This document shows, in pieces, positions 1 to 8,774 of a DNA stretch of 64,000 bases. Within the stretch, counting starts at the first letter, position 1. The number at the start of each line of letters is the position of its first letter. Made by a program: the position numbers and the translations under genes. This DNA is from Corynebacterium glyciniphilum AJ 3170 (GTDB taxonomy: Bacteria > Actinomycetota > Actinomycetes > Mycobacteriales > Mycobacteriaceae): the NCBI RefSeq assembly GCF_000626675.1, contig NZ_CP006842.1, forward strand, positions 806,001 to 870,000, read 5' to 3'. The notes under the pieces are model-generated. The model worked only from the letters and a program-made list of their open reading frames with translations, did no database searches and was not told the origin of the DNA.

Positions 1-139
1 GTACTGGGAACTGCTCTGACAGGCCGCTGCGTGTGCGCTGGGGCATTCAGGGAGCGGTAACCAGGCGCCGGTGGTCCGTCGGTGCGCCAACAGAGTTCAA
101 TGTAGATCCTGTCCCACGAACGGGGGTGTGCGGACACGG

Positions 140-173
140 GAAACGGCCCCGACCATGTGGTCGGAGCCGTTTC
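140..173 (-). terminator. Hairpin downstream of the small secreted protein gene
   Basis: An inverted repeat with arms GAAACGGC and GCCGTTTC and an inner CCGACCA/TGGTCGG stem lies about 45 bases after the stop codon of the minus-strand gene at 219-518. There is no clear U-run, so termination is inferred from the stem strength and position. Confidence 0.6.
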
Positions 174-218
174 TAGAGTGGTCCCTCAGGGGCCGAGCAT
201 CATTGATGATGCGTCACA

Positions 219-518
219 TCAGAAGGGGAAGTTCGGGATCTTCCCGGTGATGTCGTCCACCATGTCCTGGAAGTCGTTCACGGCGTCGTTGATGTTCGGA
301 AGGATGCTGATCGAGCCGGCCACAGCCTTGCCGAAGTCATTGAAGATGGTCAGGGTCTCGGTCGAGCCCTCGATGCTGCCGAGCAGCTCGGCGGAGGAGG
401 AGGTCTCCTCGGTCGGCGGGGTCTCCGGGGTATCGTCCTGTGCGGAAGCGATGCCGGTGCCAGCGATGGCGACAGTGGTGGCGGTGGCTGCGGCGAGCAG
501 GCCCTTCTTGAAAGTCAT
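219..518 (-). CDS. Small secreted protein of unknown function
   Basis: A 99-residue protein with a Sec signal peptide: basic start (MTFKK), hydrophobic Ala/Thr core and a likely signal peptidase I site after ASA near residue 26. The mature part is about 73 residues, starts with an acidic Pro/Thr/Ser-rich linker (residues 27-42) and ends in a predicted amphipathic stretch. It has no cysteines, so no lipobox. A GAGGA ribosome site precedes the ATG. It is divergent from rplN across a long gap and is followed by a hairpin. I recognise no domain. A small exported protein just upstream of rplN fits my recollection of other corynebacteria, but no function can be given. Confidence 0.8.
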   Translation of the reverse strand: MTFKKGLLAAATATTVAIAGTGIASAQDDTPETPPTEETSSSAELLGSIEGSTETLTIFNDFGKAVAGSISILPNINDAVNDFQDMVDDITGKIPNFPF

Positions 519-1244
519 GTGTGTATCCTCACTGAACTTGTGTGGCCGTCCGGAGGTGCAGTTCTCCGGCCGGAGGCGGGACGTCCCGCCGTTCGGGTGA
601 GAAGTTACCAGCGTCGCCGTGATCTGTCGTGGGGTAATTCCGATGAGAATACATCAGTGCCTAAAACGAAGACTTGTGAGAGCCTTACCTGAGTAGCCTT
701 CTGCAATTCCGCGGAGATGACTCGTTCATATAGATGTCACCTGTGTGGTGGGTTGTGTACGGCCGTTAGTATTGCCACTCTTGATGGTGTTGTTTCCCAT
801 CGTTCCAGCTAGGGCGGTAAATGCCCCGGAGGGTACTTGTAGTGATGCGCGTTGTGCGCAGCCCTCCGGCGATGCGTTTCGAGGTACGGGGACGAGCGCA
901 AGGTGATTGTGACATTGTCAGAATCATGCCGTTACTGTGACATGAGACACCTACCGCCGATCGGGGGTGGTGGCATCCCGTAATTAGATGTGACACGTCG
1001 TGTGGGGAGACCGGGCCGGGAAGCCAGTGATCTGATCCGACGTTGATGGCGTGCGGCAGTCGGGTTTGTTCCATATCCTCGCCAATGGCATACTTGAGCG
1101 GTTGCCTGTGGTCCACAGGTTCCTCCGCCGTGTCCTGTACATGTGCGAGCGATCCTGAGGTGGCCACGGAGAGGCACGGACCGCGCGCGTGAGGGTCGGT
1201 AATCCCACGCGCACAGAACTACTAGGTCTACAAGGAGACTAGAA
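519..1244. other. Long intergenic region between the secreted protein and rplN
   Basis: These 726 bases hold no convincing gene. The minus-strand frames here (for example 766-1167) have composition unlike a protein and overlap each other. The region is visibly less GC-rich than its surroundings. It must carry the promoters for the divergent secreted-protein gene and for rplN; TAATCC near 1200 and TAGGTC near 1224 are weak -10 candidates. The S10 operon that usually precedes rplN is not here, so rplN probably has its own promoter. Confidence 0.6.
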
Positions 1245-1619
1245 GTGATTCAGCAGGAATCGCGTCTGAAGGTCGCCGATAACACCGGAGCCCGGGAAAT
1301 CCTGGTCATCCGCGTGCTCGGCGGCTCCACCCGACGCTCCGGCGGCATCGGCGACGTCGTCGTCGCCACCGTCAAGGAAGCAGCCCCCGGTGGCGCCATC
1401 AAGTCCGGTGACATCGTCAAGGCCGTCATCGTGCGCACCAAGAAGGAGACCCGTCGTCCCGACGGCTCCTACATCAAGTTCGACGAGAACGCAGCCGTCC
1501 TGATCAAGGGCGTCGACAACAACGACCCGCGCGGCACCCGTATCTTCGGGCCGGTTGCCCGCGAGCTGCGTGACAAGCGCTTCATGCGCATCGTTTCTCT
1601 CGCTCCGGAGGTGCTGTAA
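1245..1619 (+). CDS. rplN: 50S ribosomal protein L14
   Basis: This is a primary 23S rRNA-binding protein at the subunit interface. The 124-residue product (family about 122) starts at GTG with AAGGAG eight bases upstream, and opens with the typical [15 protein letters not shown] segment followed by the conserved RVLGGS and [11 protein letters not shown] stretches. It is the first gene of rplN-rplX-rplE, with three bases before rplX. The usual S10-operon neighbours (rplP, rpmC, rpsQ) are absent upstream. Confidence 0.98.
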   Translation: MIQQESRLKVADNTGAREILVIRVLGGSTRRSGGIGDVVVATVKEAAPGGAIKSGDIVKAVIVRTKKETRRPDGSYIKFDENAAVLIKGVDNNDPRGTRIFGPVARELRDKRFMRIVSLAPEVL

Positions 1620-1622
1620 CCC

Positions 1623-1937
1623 ATGAAGATCCGTAAGGGCGATACCGTCCTGGTCATCTCGGGCCCGGACAAGGGCGCCAAGGGCCGGGTCATTGAGGCC
1701 TACCCGCAGCGCGACAAGGTTCTTGTCGAGGGCGTCAACCGCATCAAGAAGCACGTCGTCAACTCCGCACCCGAGCGTGGCGCTGAGTCTGAGGGCATCG
1801 TCACCCAGGAGGCCCCCATCCACGTGTCCAACGTGATGGTCCTCGACGCTGACGGCGAGCCCACCCGCGTCGGCTACCGCTTCGATGAGGACGGCAAGAA
1901 GATCCGCATCTCCCGCCGCACCGGGAAGGACATCTGA
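1623..1937 (+). CDS. rplX: 50S ribosomal protein L24
   Basis: An assembly-initiator protein at the polypeptide exit side of the large subunit. It is 104 residues, full length, with an N-terminal KOW motif ([23 protein letters not shown]) and the NRIKKHV and VSNVMVLD segments of L24. Its stop overlaps the rplE start by one base (TGATG), a sign of translational coupling. Confidence 0.98.
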   Translation: MKIRKGDTVLVISGPDKGAKGRVIEAYPQRDKVLVEGVNRIKKHVVNSAPERGAESEGIVTQEAPIHVSNVMVLDADGEPTRVGYRFDEDGKKIRISRRTGKDI

Positions 1938-2509
1938 TGAGCGACAACTACACCCCCCGCCTCAAGACCCGCTACCGCGGCGAGATCCGGGAGACCCTGA
2001 ACAACGAGTTCCAGTTCGACAACGTCATGCAGATCCCCGGCGTGACCAAGGTTGTCGTGAACATGGGTGTCGGCGAGGCAGCCCGCGACTCCAAGCTGAT
2101 CAACGGTGCCATCAAGGACCTCACCCTGATCACCGGTCAGAAGCCGCAGATCCGCCAGGCCAAGAAGGCGATCTCGAACTTCAAGCTGCGTGAGGGCATG
2201 CCCATCGGTGCCCGCGTCACCCTGCGTGGCGACCGCATGTGGGAGTTCCTCGACCGCCTGCTGACCGTTGCCCTGCCCCGAATCCGCGACTTCCGCGGTC
2301 TCTCGGACCAGCAGTTCGATGGCAACGGCAACTACACCTTCGGTCTCAACGAGCAGTCCATGTTCTACGAGATCGACGTCGACTCCATCGACCGTCCCCG
2401 CGGTATGAACATCACCGTGGTGACCTCTGCGACCAACAACGATGAAGGCCGCGCGCTGCTGCGCGAGCTGGGCTTCCCGTTCAAGGCCGGCCAGAACGCC
2501 GAGAAGTAG
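1937..2509 (+). CDS. rplE: 50S ribosomal protein L5
   Basis: The 5S rRNA-binding protein of the central protuberance, 190 residues. The [21 protein letters not shown] and RDFRGL segments are diagnostic. The ATG overlaps the rplX stop by one base. It ends this part of the spc operon: a strong terminator follows, and rpsH, normally the next gene or next but one, lies 21 kb away. An rpsN gene (S14), usual between L5 and S8, is not present. Confidence 0.98.
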   Translation: MSDNYTPRLKTRYRGEIRETLNNEFQFDNVMQIPGVTKVVVNMGVGEAARDSKLINGAIKDLTLITGQKPQIRQAKKAISNFKLREGMPIGARVTLRGDRMWEFLDRLLTVALPRIRDFRGLSDQQFDGNGNYTFGLNEQSMFYEIDVDSIDRPRGMNITVVTSATNNDEGRALLRELGFPFKAGQNAEK

Positions 2510-2545
2510 TCTTCCGGCTGCGCCGAGATCCTCTCGGCGACACTG

Positions 2546-2592
2546 ACGCCGTCCCACCCCGCTGCTCCAGCGGAGTGGGACGGCGTTTTCTG
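2546..2592 (+). terminator. Intrinsic terminator after rplE
   Basis: A long stem with left arm ACGCCGTCCCACCCCGCT and right arm AGCGGAGTGGGACGGCGT encloses a short loop and runs into TTTTCT. This is a textbook rho-independent terminator and marks a real end of the rplN-rplX-rplE transcript. Confidence 0.9.
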
Positions 2593-2598
2593 TGCTGG

Positions 2599-2958
2599 TC
2601 AAGACGGGTGTGCGAGCAGATGCTCAGCTGCCGCGGACAGTTCATTGCGGACCGCCGTAAGGTCCTCAGTTGACGCGGTGTCCAGCATCGTCACGATGGT
2701 CTGGTGGGCTTTCATCCGGTGTTCCCGGTCTTCGTCGTCCCATTCGCCGCTCACGTGCGCGGCGATCAGGTGTGCGTCGTCGTCCAGGAGGAGGGCAGCG
2801 TCCTGCGTCGTCGGTGCTGCGGTGGTCGTGGCGTCGATGTAGGTGCTGACGATGCCACGCAGTTGCGGGGGAATGGATTCGGAGGACATGGAGTCCAGTG
2901 TTGTGCTGTCGGTGGTGCGCCGCAACCCCGTGGACCCGGACCCGCCGTCACCCACCAT
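2599..2958 (-). CDS. Conserved-looking small acidic protein coupled to moaA
   Basis: A 119-residue, acidic, cysteine-free, mostly helical protein of unknown family. The ATG at 2958 overlaps the moaA stop by one base (TGATG), which suggests translational coupling; an internal ATG at 2889 (MSSESIPPQLRG) would give 95 residues and fits the start of the ordered part better. The sequence from about residue 30 reads as a helical bundle with aspartate-rich turns (LLDDDAH, EWDDEDREHR). No signal peptide or membrane segment is visible. Position alone suggests a link to molybdenum cofactor synthesis; I do not recognise the family. Confidence 0.65.
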   Translation of the reverse strand: MVGDGGSGSTGLRRTTDSTTLDSMSSESIPPQLRGIVSTYIDATTTAAPTTQDAALLLDDDAHLIAAHVSGEWDDEDREHRMKAHQTIVTMLDTASTEDLTAVRNELSAAAEHLLAHPS

Positions 2959-4010
2959 CACCCGCCGATGGCGCTCATCGTGCGTTCCGGCTGGACGTAT
3001 CCTTCGTCATTCAACGTGATCTCGTCCGACCCGTAGGCTCGGGGCTTGCCCCACATCGCCCGAGACCACTCCAGTGCCACGTCCTCGTCAGAGGCATTCC
3101 CGCGCAGCAGGCCCATCAGGTCGGTCTCCTCGTTCGAGAACAGGCAGCTGCGAATCTTGCCGTCCGCGGTGATGCGCGTGCGTGAGCATGCCGCACAGAA
3201 TGATTCCGTCACCGAGGCGATGATTCCCACCGTGCCGAGCCTCGCGCCGTCGCGCCCGCAGACCTCCCACAGCTGTGCCGGGGCGGAACCTCGCGGTGCC
3301 GGGTCCTCGCGCAGGACGAACCGCTCGGACAGTGCCGACCGGATCTCCGCCCCGGAGACCAGGTTCTCCCGCGCCCACGACCGGTCGGCGTCCAACGGCA
3401 TCTGTTCGATGAAACGCAGCTGGTAGCCGTGGTCCAGGCACCACTGCGCCAGATCGACCGCACCGTGGTCGTTGACCCCGCGCATCATCACCGCATTGAC
3501 TTTCACCGGCTCCAGACCCGCGTCCTTCGCCGCCTTCAGCCCCGCCATCACCTGCGGGAGGCGGTCGCGCCGCGTCAGCGCGGTGAACGCCTCCCGGTCG
3601 ACGGTGTCCAGGGAGACGTTCACCCGCGTCAGCCCGGCCTCCACCAGCTCGTCGATGCGCTTGTCCAGGCCGATGCCGTTCGTCGTGATCGAGATCGACA
3701 CTTCCGGGTGCAGCGTGCGTACACCGCGGATGATGTCGGCCAGGTCCTTCCGTACCAACGGTTCGCCGCCGGTGAAGCGGATGTCCTTCACCCCGAGCAC
3801 GCGCACACCGATGTCGGCGAGGCGGACGGCCTCGTCCGCGGTGAGCAGTTCGTCTTTCTTCAACCACGGCAGGCCCTCGGCCGGCATGCAGTAGGTGCAG
3901 CGCAGGTTGCACTTGTCGATCAGCGATATGCGCAGGTCGTCGGCGGTGCGTCCCCACCGGTCGGTGAGACGCAGCATGGTGGGCACAGTCGGCACAGTCG
4001 AAGCGGTCAC
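2958..4010 (-). CDS. moaA: GTP 3',8-cyclase MoaA
   Basis: A radical-SAM enzyme that, with MoaC, converts GTP to cyclic pyranopterin monophosphate, the first step of molybdenum cofactor synthesis. The 350-residue protein has the radical-SAM cluster motif CNLRCTYC (Cys34, Cys38, Cys41), the SAM-binding GGEP motif, the C-terminal second-cluster motif FCAACSRTRITADGKIRSC and the essential C-terminal Gly-Gly (SAIGG). The GTG start at 4010 has a good GGAGGTG site. It is divergent from modA; TAGACC and TAGGCA hexamers upstream are -10 candidates. Confidence 0.97.
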   Translation of the reverse strand: MTASTVPTVPTMLRLTDRWGRTADDLRISLIDKCNLRCTYCMPAEGLPWLKKDELLTADEAVRLADIGVRVLGVKDIRFTGGEPLVRKDLADIIRGVRTLHPEVSISITTNGIGLDKRIDELVEAGLTRVNVSLDTVDREAFTALTRRDRLPQVMAGLKAAKDAGLEPVKVNAVMMRGVNDHGAVDLAQWCLDHGYQLRFIEQMPLDADRSWARENLVSGAEIRSALSERFVLREDPAPRGSAPAQLWEVCGRDGARLGTVGIIASVTESFCAACSRTRITADGKIRSCLFSNEETDLMGLLRGNASDEDVALEWSRAMWGKPRAYGSDEITLNDEGYVQPERTMSAIGG

Positions 4011-4219
4011 CGGTTCACCTCCGTGGATTGACGTCGTTGCCTACCGGTCTACCCTGACACAGGGGGACGCCGCGAACCAGTGGCGTCCGGCAACTCCGAA
4101 CGGCGGTCCGGCACAGCAGGTTGTCCCGGCGGTTCGTTCCGGGACGGCGGCGCCGGGTGGGGTAGTACGATTCCAGCGTAACTGTCATGTGCCTGCGTAC
4201 CTTCTGAGAGCTGATCACC

Positions 4220-5086
4220 ATGTCCGTCACCACCGGTCCCCACATCGGACGCCGCCGCCTCGGTGTCCTCCGGGCCTTCAGCGCTGCCGTCGCCGGCGCT
4301 GGCCTGCTGTTCGCCTCCGCGTGTTCCACCTCGGGTGAGTCCGACGAATCCGCCGACACCACCGACGGTGCCTCCGGCGGCACCGGAACGGTCGAGGTCT
4401 TCGCCGCGGCATCACTGAACAACGCCGGGGACGAGCTGGCAGAGGCCTTCGCCGAGGACAACGACGGCGCGGAGCTGGAGTTCAACTTCGCCGGTTCCTC
4501 CAAGCTGGTCCAGCAGATCGAGCAGGGTGCGGACGCCGATGTGTTCATCAGCGCCGATGAGGAGAACATGGACGCCGCCCTCGACCTGCCCGAGTTCGAC
4601 GGTGCTGAACCGGAGGCCATCGCCACCAACCGTCTGGTGCTGGCGACCGCGCCGGGCAACCCGGCGGGCTTTGATTCCGTCGACGACCTGTCCACCACCG
4701 CCGACTTCCGTCTCGCCGTCTGCGCCGACGGTGTGCCCTGCGGCACCCTCGCCAACGACTATCTTGACGAGCGTGAGGACGGCGGCCACGGCCTCGGCCC
4801 GTCGACAGTCTCCGAGGAGGCGAATGTCTCCGACGTCTCCACGAAACTGGCCACCGGTGAGGCGGACGTCGGATTCATCTATTCCACGGACGCGAAGGCA
4901 CTGCAGGAGAATTCCACCGACGGTGAGGTCGAGGTCTTCGACCTCGACGCTGTCGAACCCAACAAGTACCCCGCAGCCCTGACCACCGCGGGTGAGGACA
5001 ATGACGCCGCCGCTGCCTTCCTCCAGTGGCTGACGTCCGACCGCGCCCGCGGCATCCTGGAGTCCTACGGCTTCGGTGCAGCGTAA
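4220..5086 (+). CDS. modA: Molybdate ABC transporter, substrate-binding lipoprotein
   Basis: Captures molybdate or tungstate outside the membrane and delivers it to ModB. The 288-residue protein has a lipoprotein signal ending in the lipobox FASAC (Cys35) and the ModA opening VEVFAAASLNNAGDELAEAF, followed by FNFAGSSKLVQQIEQGADADVFISAD, which supplies the oxyanion-binding serines and backbone. The C-terminal half keeps the TLANDYL and VGFIYSTDA segments. The ribosome site is weak (GAGAG); TACGAT at 4166-4171 is a likely -10. The stop lies 11 bases inside modB. Confidence 0.95.
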   Translation: MSVTTGPHIGRRRLGVLRAFSAAVAGAGLLFASACSTSGESDESADTTDGASGGTGTVEVFAAASLNNAGDELAEAFAEDNDGAELEFNFAGSSKLVQQIEQGADADVFISADEENMDAALDLPEFDGAEPEAIATNRLVLATAPGNPAGFDSVDDLSTTADFRLAVCADGVPCGTLANDYLDEREDGGHGLGPSTVSEEANVSDVSTKLATGEADVGFIYSTDAKALQENSTDGEVEVFDLDAVEPNKYPAALTTAGEDNDAAAAFLQWLTSDRARGILESYGFGAA

Positions 5087-5879
5087 ACCCGTCACCGCTG
5101 TCCCCGCGGCCGTCGCGTGCATCGCGCTGGCCGCGGTTCTTCTGCTGGTCGGACCACTTCTCGCCCTGCTGCTGAACATCCCCTGGGACCGGGCGGTGGA
5201 ACTGGTCACCGAGCCGGCGGCCGTGCAGTCGCTGACGCTGTCACTGAGCACCGCGGTGGCTGCCACCGTCCTGTGCATCGTCCTCGGCCTACCGTTGTCG
5301 ATGTGGCTGGTGGAACTGATGCGCCGGCACCCCGGCAGGGGAGAAGCCGTCCAGCTGATCGTCTACGCGCCGCTGGTGCTCTCCCCGGTGGTCTCGGGCC
5401 TGGCCCTGGTGTTCTTTTGGGGACGCCGCGGCCTGCTCGGCAGTTGGCTCGAGAATGTCGGCGTCCACGTCGCCTACACCTCCCTTGCTGTGATCGTGGT
5501 GCAGGTGTTCGTCTCGCTGCCGTTCTTCGTGTCCACCACCGTCACCGCGCTGCGCGGTATCCCGGTGGCACTGTCCGAGGCTGCCGCGTTGGACGGCGCG
5601 TCCCGTTGGCAGACGGTCCGTCGCGTACTCGTCCCCGTCGCCTGGCCCGGCATCGCCGCCGGAACCGTGTTAAGTTTCGCCCGGGCACTGTCGGAGTACG
5701 GGGCGACGCTCACGTTCGCCGGTAACGTCGCCGGGGAGACCCGCACCATCCCGTTGCTCGTCGAACTCGGTCTCAGCGCCAATGACATGGACCGTGCTCT
5801 CGGTGCATGCATCATGCTCATCGGCATCTACGTGTTCGTCGTCGGAGGGATCGCCGTGGTGCGCCGGATGCAGAGGTAA
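5076..5879 (+). CDS. modB: Molybdate ABC transporter permease
   Basis: The membrane channel of the molybdate importer, 267 residues with five to six transmembrane helices. The EAA loop that docks to an ATPase (LSEAAALDGASRWQT, from about residue 167) is intact, so an ATPase partner is required. The GTG start overlaps modA by 11 bases. The expected third gene, modC, is missing: moeA follows directly after a spacer built from GAGGAA repeats. Confidence 0.94.
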   Translation: MQRKPVTAVPAAVACIALAAVLLLVGPLLALLLNIPWDRAVELVTEPAAVQSLTLSLSTAVAATVLCIVLGLPLSMWLVELMRRHPGRGEAVQLIVYAPLVLSPVVSGLALVFFWGRRGLLGSWLENVGVHVAYTSLAVIVVQVFVSLPFFVSTTVTALRGIPVALSEAAALDGASRWQTVRRVLVPVAWPGIAAGTVLSFARALSEYGATLTFAGNVAGETRTIPLLVELGLSANDMDRALGACIMLIGIYVFVVGGIAVVRRMQR

Positions 5880-5881
5880 CT

Positions 5882-5910
5882 GAGGAAACAGAGGAAGCAG
5901 AGGAAGGGAG
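5882..5910 (+). repeat. Triple GAGGAA repeat ahead of moeA
   Basis: Three tandem 9-base units of the form GAGGAA(A/G)NN lie between modB and moeA. The last unit (GAGGAAGGG) serves as the moeA ribosome site; the other two are surplus Shine-Dalgarno-like copies. Confidence 0.6.
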
Positions 5911-5916
5911 CCCACC

Positions 5917-7164
5917 GTGGCGTGTACACCTGAAGACCATCTTGCCGCTGTCCGCGCGCTGCTCGGGGAGCTGCCGGTCGAGCACGCCACGCCCGCCGAC
6001 GCTGTGGGACGCCGCCTGGTGCAGGACGTCACGGCCGTCGAGGACTCTCCGCGCTTCGACAACTCCCAGATGGACGGCTATGCGCTCGGTGACGCGCACT
6101 TGGCCGGCGGCACCTTCCCTGTCGGCCCGACGATCCCTGCCGGGGCCGACCCCCGTGAGATCCTCGCCGGTCTGGCAGGGCCCGCGGCCGGGGTGGACGA
6201 CCGGGTCATTCCGGTGATGACCGGCGCGCGCCTGCCTGCCAACACCGCCGCGGTCGTGCCGGTCGAGACATGTGAGCCGTCGGAGTTCCTCAACAGCGGC
6301 AACAGTGAACCGGCCACCGTCACCGTCCCCGCCGCACCGGCGGGGCAGTTCGTGCGCACCCGCGGCTCAGATATCCGCGCGGGGGCCGTCCTGCTGCCTG
6401 CCGGGCACCGCGTGAACCCGCGCACCGTCGGCGTCGCCGCGGCCCAGGGCATCACCGGACTTCCGGTGCGGCGTCGTGCACGCATCGTGGTGTGCACCGG
6501 CGGCGACGAGATCGGCAGCGCCGGAGACATCCCCGGTGCAGCATCCATCCGTGACGCCAACGGGCCGATGCTGGAGGCGCTGTGCACCGCCCACGGCATC
6601 ACCGTCGCCGGAACGGTACGCACCAGTGACAACCCGGACGCCTTCCGTGCCTCGCTGGCCGACGCGGTCGATCGGGCACGTCCGGACGCGGTGGTGACCA
6701 GCGGTGGGATCAGCCACGGACGCTTCGAGGTGGTGCGCCAGGTGCTGCAGAGCGGTGCCGGTGTGGAGACAGGCTGGTTCGGCCACGTCGCCCAGCAACC
6801 CGGCGGGCCGCAGGGGTTGGCCCGCTTCCACGGTGTGCCCGTGGTGTGCCTGCCGGGGAATCCCGTGTCCACGGCGGTGAGCTTCCGGCTCTTCGCCGCT
6901 CCGGTCCTCGGGGAGGTGGACGCGACGGTCACCGGACGACTCACCGCGCCGGTGCAGGGCCTGGCCGGCCGCGACTGCTTCCTGCGGGCGAGGACGGAGG
7001 TCGGGGTTGACGACGGTGCCCACGGAGCCGTTGTCACCGTCACTCCCGTCGGCGGAACCGGATCGCACCTGCTGGCGCAGTCGGCGGAGGCGGACTGTCT
7101 GGCCCGCATCCCGGCGGGTGAGGACCTCGACCGGGGTGCCGTCGTGACCGTGTATCCGCTGTAG
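5917..7164 (+). CDS. moeA: Molybdopterin molybdotransferase MoeA (first copy)
   Basis: Inserts molybdate into adenylylated molybdopterin. The 415-residue protein has the full MoeA layout: the DNSQMDGYAL motif near residue 48, the central MPT-binding domain with VVTSGGISHGRFEVV near residue 260, the LPGNPVS loop and a C-terminal beta domain. The start is GTG at 5917, served by AGGAAGGG. It follows modAB on the same strand 37 bases downstream, so uptake and insertion of molybdate are probably co-expressed. A second, divergent MoeA lies at 9662-10867. Confidence 0.95.
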   Translation: MACTPEDHLAAVRALLGELPVEHATPADAVGRRLVQDVTAVEDSPRFDNSQMDGYALGDAHLAGGTFPVGPTIPAGADPREILAGLAGPAAGVDDRVIPVMTGARLPANTAAVVPVETCEPSEFLNSGNSEPATVTVPAAPAGQFVRTRGSDIRAGAVLLPAGHRVNPRTVGVAAAQGITGLPVRRRARIVVCTGGDEIGSAGDIPGAASIRDANGPMLEALCTAHGITVAGTVRTSDNPDAFRASLADAVDRARPDAVVTSGGISHGRFEVVRQVLQSGAGVETGWFGHVAQQPGGPQGLARFHGVPVVCLPGNPVSTAVSFRLFAAPVLGEVDATVTGRLTAPVQGLAGRDCFLRARTEVGVDDGAHGAVVTVTPVGGTGSHLLAQSAEADCLARIPAGEDLDRGAVVTVYPL

Positions 7165-7176
7165 GTACCTTCCGTC

Positions 7177-7230
7177 CGGTGCGACCGGACACTTTATGAG
7201 TTTACGGACGGTGTGACCGGACACTCCCGG
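7177..7230. promoter_or_regulatory. Tandem palindromic operator upstream of the LysR gene
   Basis: The segment CGGTG(C/T)GACCGGACACT occurs twice, at 7177-7193 and 7209-7225, 32 bases (about three helical turns) apart. The first copy lies in a perfect palindrome, GTCCGGT-GCG-ACCGGAC (7175-7191). A further GACCGG/CCGGTC inverted pair lies at 7216-7232. The block ends just before the putative -10 TAGGGT (7236-7241), a good position for autoregulation by the LysR protein. Confidence 0.65.
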
Positions 7231-7248
7231 TCAGGTAGGGTCACAGCC

Positions 7249-8139
7249 ATGCTGCTGTCCCAACTCGCCTACTTCGAGGCCCTCGCCCGGGAAGAACACT
7301 TCGGTCGCGCTGCAGAATCCTGCTACGTGTCCACGTCGACTCTGTCCGAGGCCATCCGCAAGCTCGAGGCCGAGGTAGGTTTCCCTCTGGTCAACCGGGG
7401 GAAGTCGACCTACCGTGGGTTGACCGGGGAGGGGCGGCTGGTCCTCGACTACGCCCGGCGCATCAACGCCGACCAACGCTCGCTGACCCAGGACCTCGCC
7501 TACCGGCGCGGTCACCTCGATGTCACCGTCCGCTTCGGGGCTATCCCGTCGGCCGCTGATCGCGCCGCGGAACTCCTCGGCCGGCTCGTCGACGCCAACC
7601 CGTCGGTCCGTGTCGACCTTGTCGCCGACCTCACCAGCGAAGATATCGTCTCCCGGGTGCTCAACCACGAACTCGACGCCGGGGTCATCCATCCTGGAGC
7701 CGCCCGCGGGCACACCCGCGTCGGACAGCAGGGCGCCGTCCGTCTCACCGCGCTGGGCTCCGTGCACTTCAGCGTCGTCGGACGACGTGCGACGATGGAC
7801 CGCTTCGACGGCCACGTCACCGGAGCGGACCTCGAACACCTGCCCGTCGCACTGCTGGGGCGAAACATGCTGGCCCGGGAAGGCTTCGACCGTGCCATGG
7901 AGGATGTCGGAGCATCTGTGACCCCCGCCGTGGAGACCACCTCCGTCGGCTCGCTGCGTGCCTTGGCGGCGACGGGGAACTGGGTGGCGGTGGTCCCGTC
8001 CTCCGGCGCCGAGTCCGGCGACCTCGTCTCGCTGCCGTTGACTGCGCCGAAGGTCGACCTGGACGTAGCGCTGGTGAGGCTGGACACGCGTCCACGTTCG
8101 ATGCTGATCGGTGCCCTTGACGAGGCTGCGCGCGCGTGA
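7249..8139 (+). CDS. LysR-family transcriptional regulator
   Basis: A 296-residue LysR regulator: N-terminal winged helix-turn-helix (LLSQLAYFEALAREEHFGRAAESCYVS, then STSTLSEAIRKLE) and a two-lobed effector domain from about residue 90. The ATG at 7249 is chosen because the protein then starts at the normal LysR position and TAGGGT ends seven bases upstream, which fits a leaderless transcript. It has no ribosome site. Placed after modAB-moeA and before the HPP and FNT genes, it may sense formate, nitrite or molybdate status; the ligand cannot be read from sequence. Its stop overlaps the next start by four bases. Confidence 0.92.
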   Translation: MLLSQLAYFEALAREEHFGRAAESCYVSTSTLSEAIRKLEAEVGFPLVNRGKSTYRGLTGEGRLVLDYARRINADQRSLTQDLAYRRGHLDVTVRFGAIPSAADRAAELLGRLVDANPSVRVDLVADLTSEDIVSRVLNHELDAGVIHPGAARGHTRVGQQGAVRLTALGSVHFSVVGRRATMDRFDGHVTGADLEHLPVALLGRNMLAREGFDRAMEDVGASVTPAVETTSVGSLRALAATGNWVAVVPSSGAESGDLVSLPLTAPKVDLDVALVRLDTRPRSMLIGALDEAARA

Positions 8140-8627
8140 ACGCACTGCACAGACTGTTCACTCCGGCGCAGCCGCGCATGCCGCTGGGTGGACTCGTCCT
8201 GTCCACCGTCGCCGTCGTCGTGGCGGTGGCACTGCTCAGCGGACTCAGTGAACTGTCCGGACACCCGTTCTTCATGGCGAGCCTCGGGGCCACCTGCGTC
8301 CTGCTGTTCATCCTGCCGGCGGCGCCGCTGTCGCAACCGCTGAACATCGTCGGTGGCTACCTCCTGTCGACGACGGTCGCCGTGGTCCTGTTTTCCTTCC
8401 TGCCGTCGGAGTGGTGGTCACTGGCACTGGCTACCGGTGCCGCGGCGATGTTGATGACCGGCCTGCGGATTCTTCATCCGCCCGCGGCGACGATGCCGAT
8501 GCTGGTGACCACCGGCGGGGAGTCCTGGCACTACCTGCTTGAACCCGTATTTGTCGGTGCACTCGTCGTCGCGGTCCTGGGGATCCTCTACCGCACGGTG
8601 GTTGGTGACCGGATCTGGGGGAGGTGA
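8136..8627 (+). CDS. HPP-family integral membrane protein
   Basis: A 163-residue protein with four transmembrane segments and the family-defining motif in RILHPPAATMPML. HPP proteins have been linked to nitrite transport in plastids and cyanobacteria, but their substrate in actinobacteria is not established. The GTG overlaps the LysR stop (GTGA), so the two are probably co-translated. The next gene on the same strand is an FNT-family channel, which strengthens a small-anion transport role. Confidence 0.88.
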   Translation: MNALHRLFTPAQPRMPLGGLVLSTVAVVVAVALLSGLSELSGHPFFMASLGATCVLLFILPAAPLSQPLNIVGGYLLSTTVAVVLFSFLPSEWWSLALATGAAAMLMTGLRILHPPAATMPMLVTTGGESWHYLLEPVFVGALVVAVLGILYRTVVGDRIWGR

Positions 8628-8774
8628 CAGTTTTCGCCGGACGTGCGTTCGGCGGTGTCGTCCGACGGGCTCCCGTCAGTCCAGTTCAGACGGTATTTCC
8701 GGTGTAGGTGCACCGTTCGGCTACGGCGAAAGTCTCTTCGCCGCCACCGGTGTCCCGGGGTAGCCTGACCCGAC

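Noticed and set aside
766..1167. Small minus-strand frames in the gap before rplN
   Set aside because: They overlap one another in different frames, lack ribosome sites and have composition unlike the neighbouring genes.
4011..4219. Possible Moco riboswitch before modA or moaA
   Set aside because: Some GC hairpins are present, but I could not fit the conserved Moco RNA core, and moaA has a good ribosome site with little leader.
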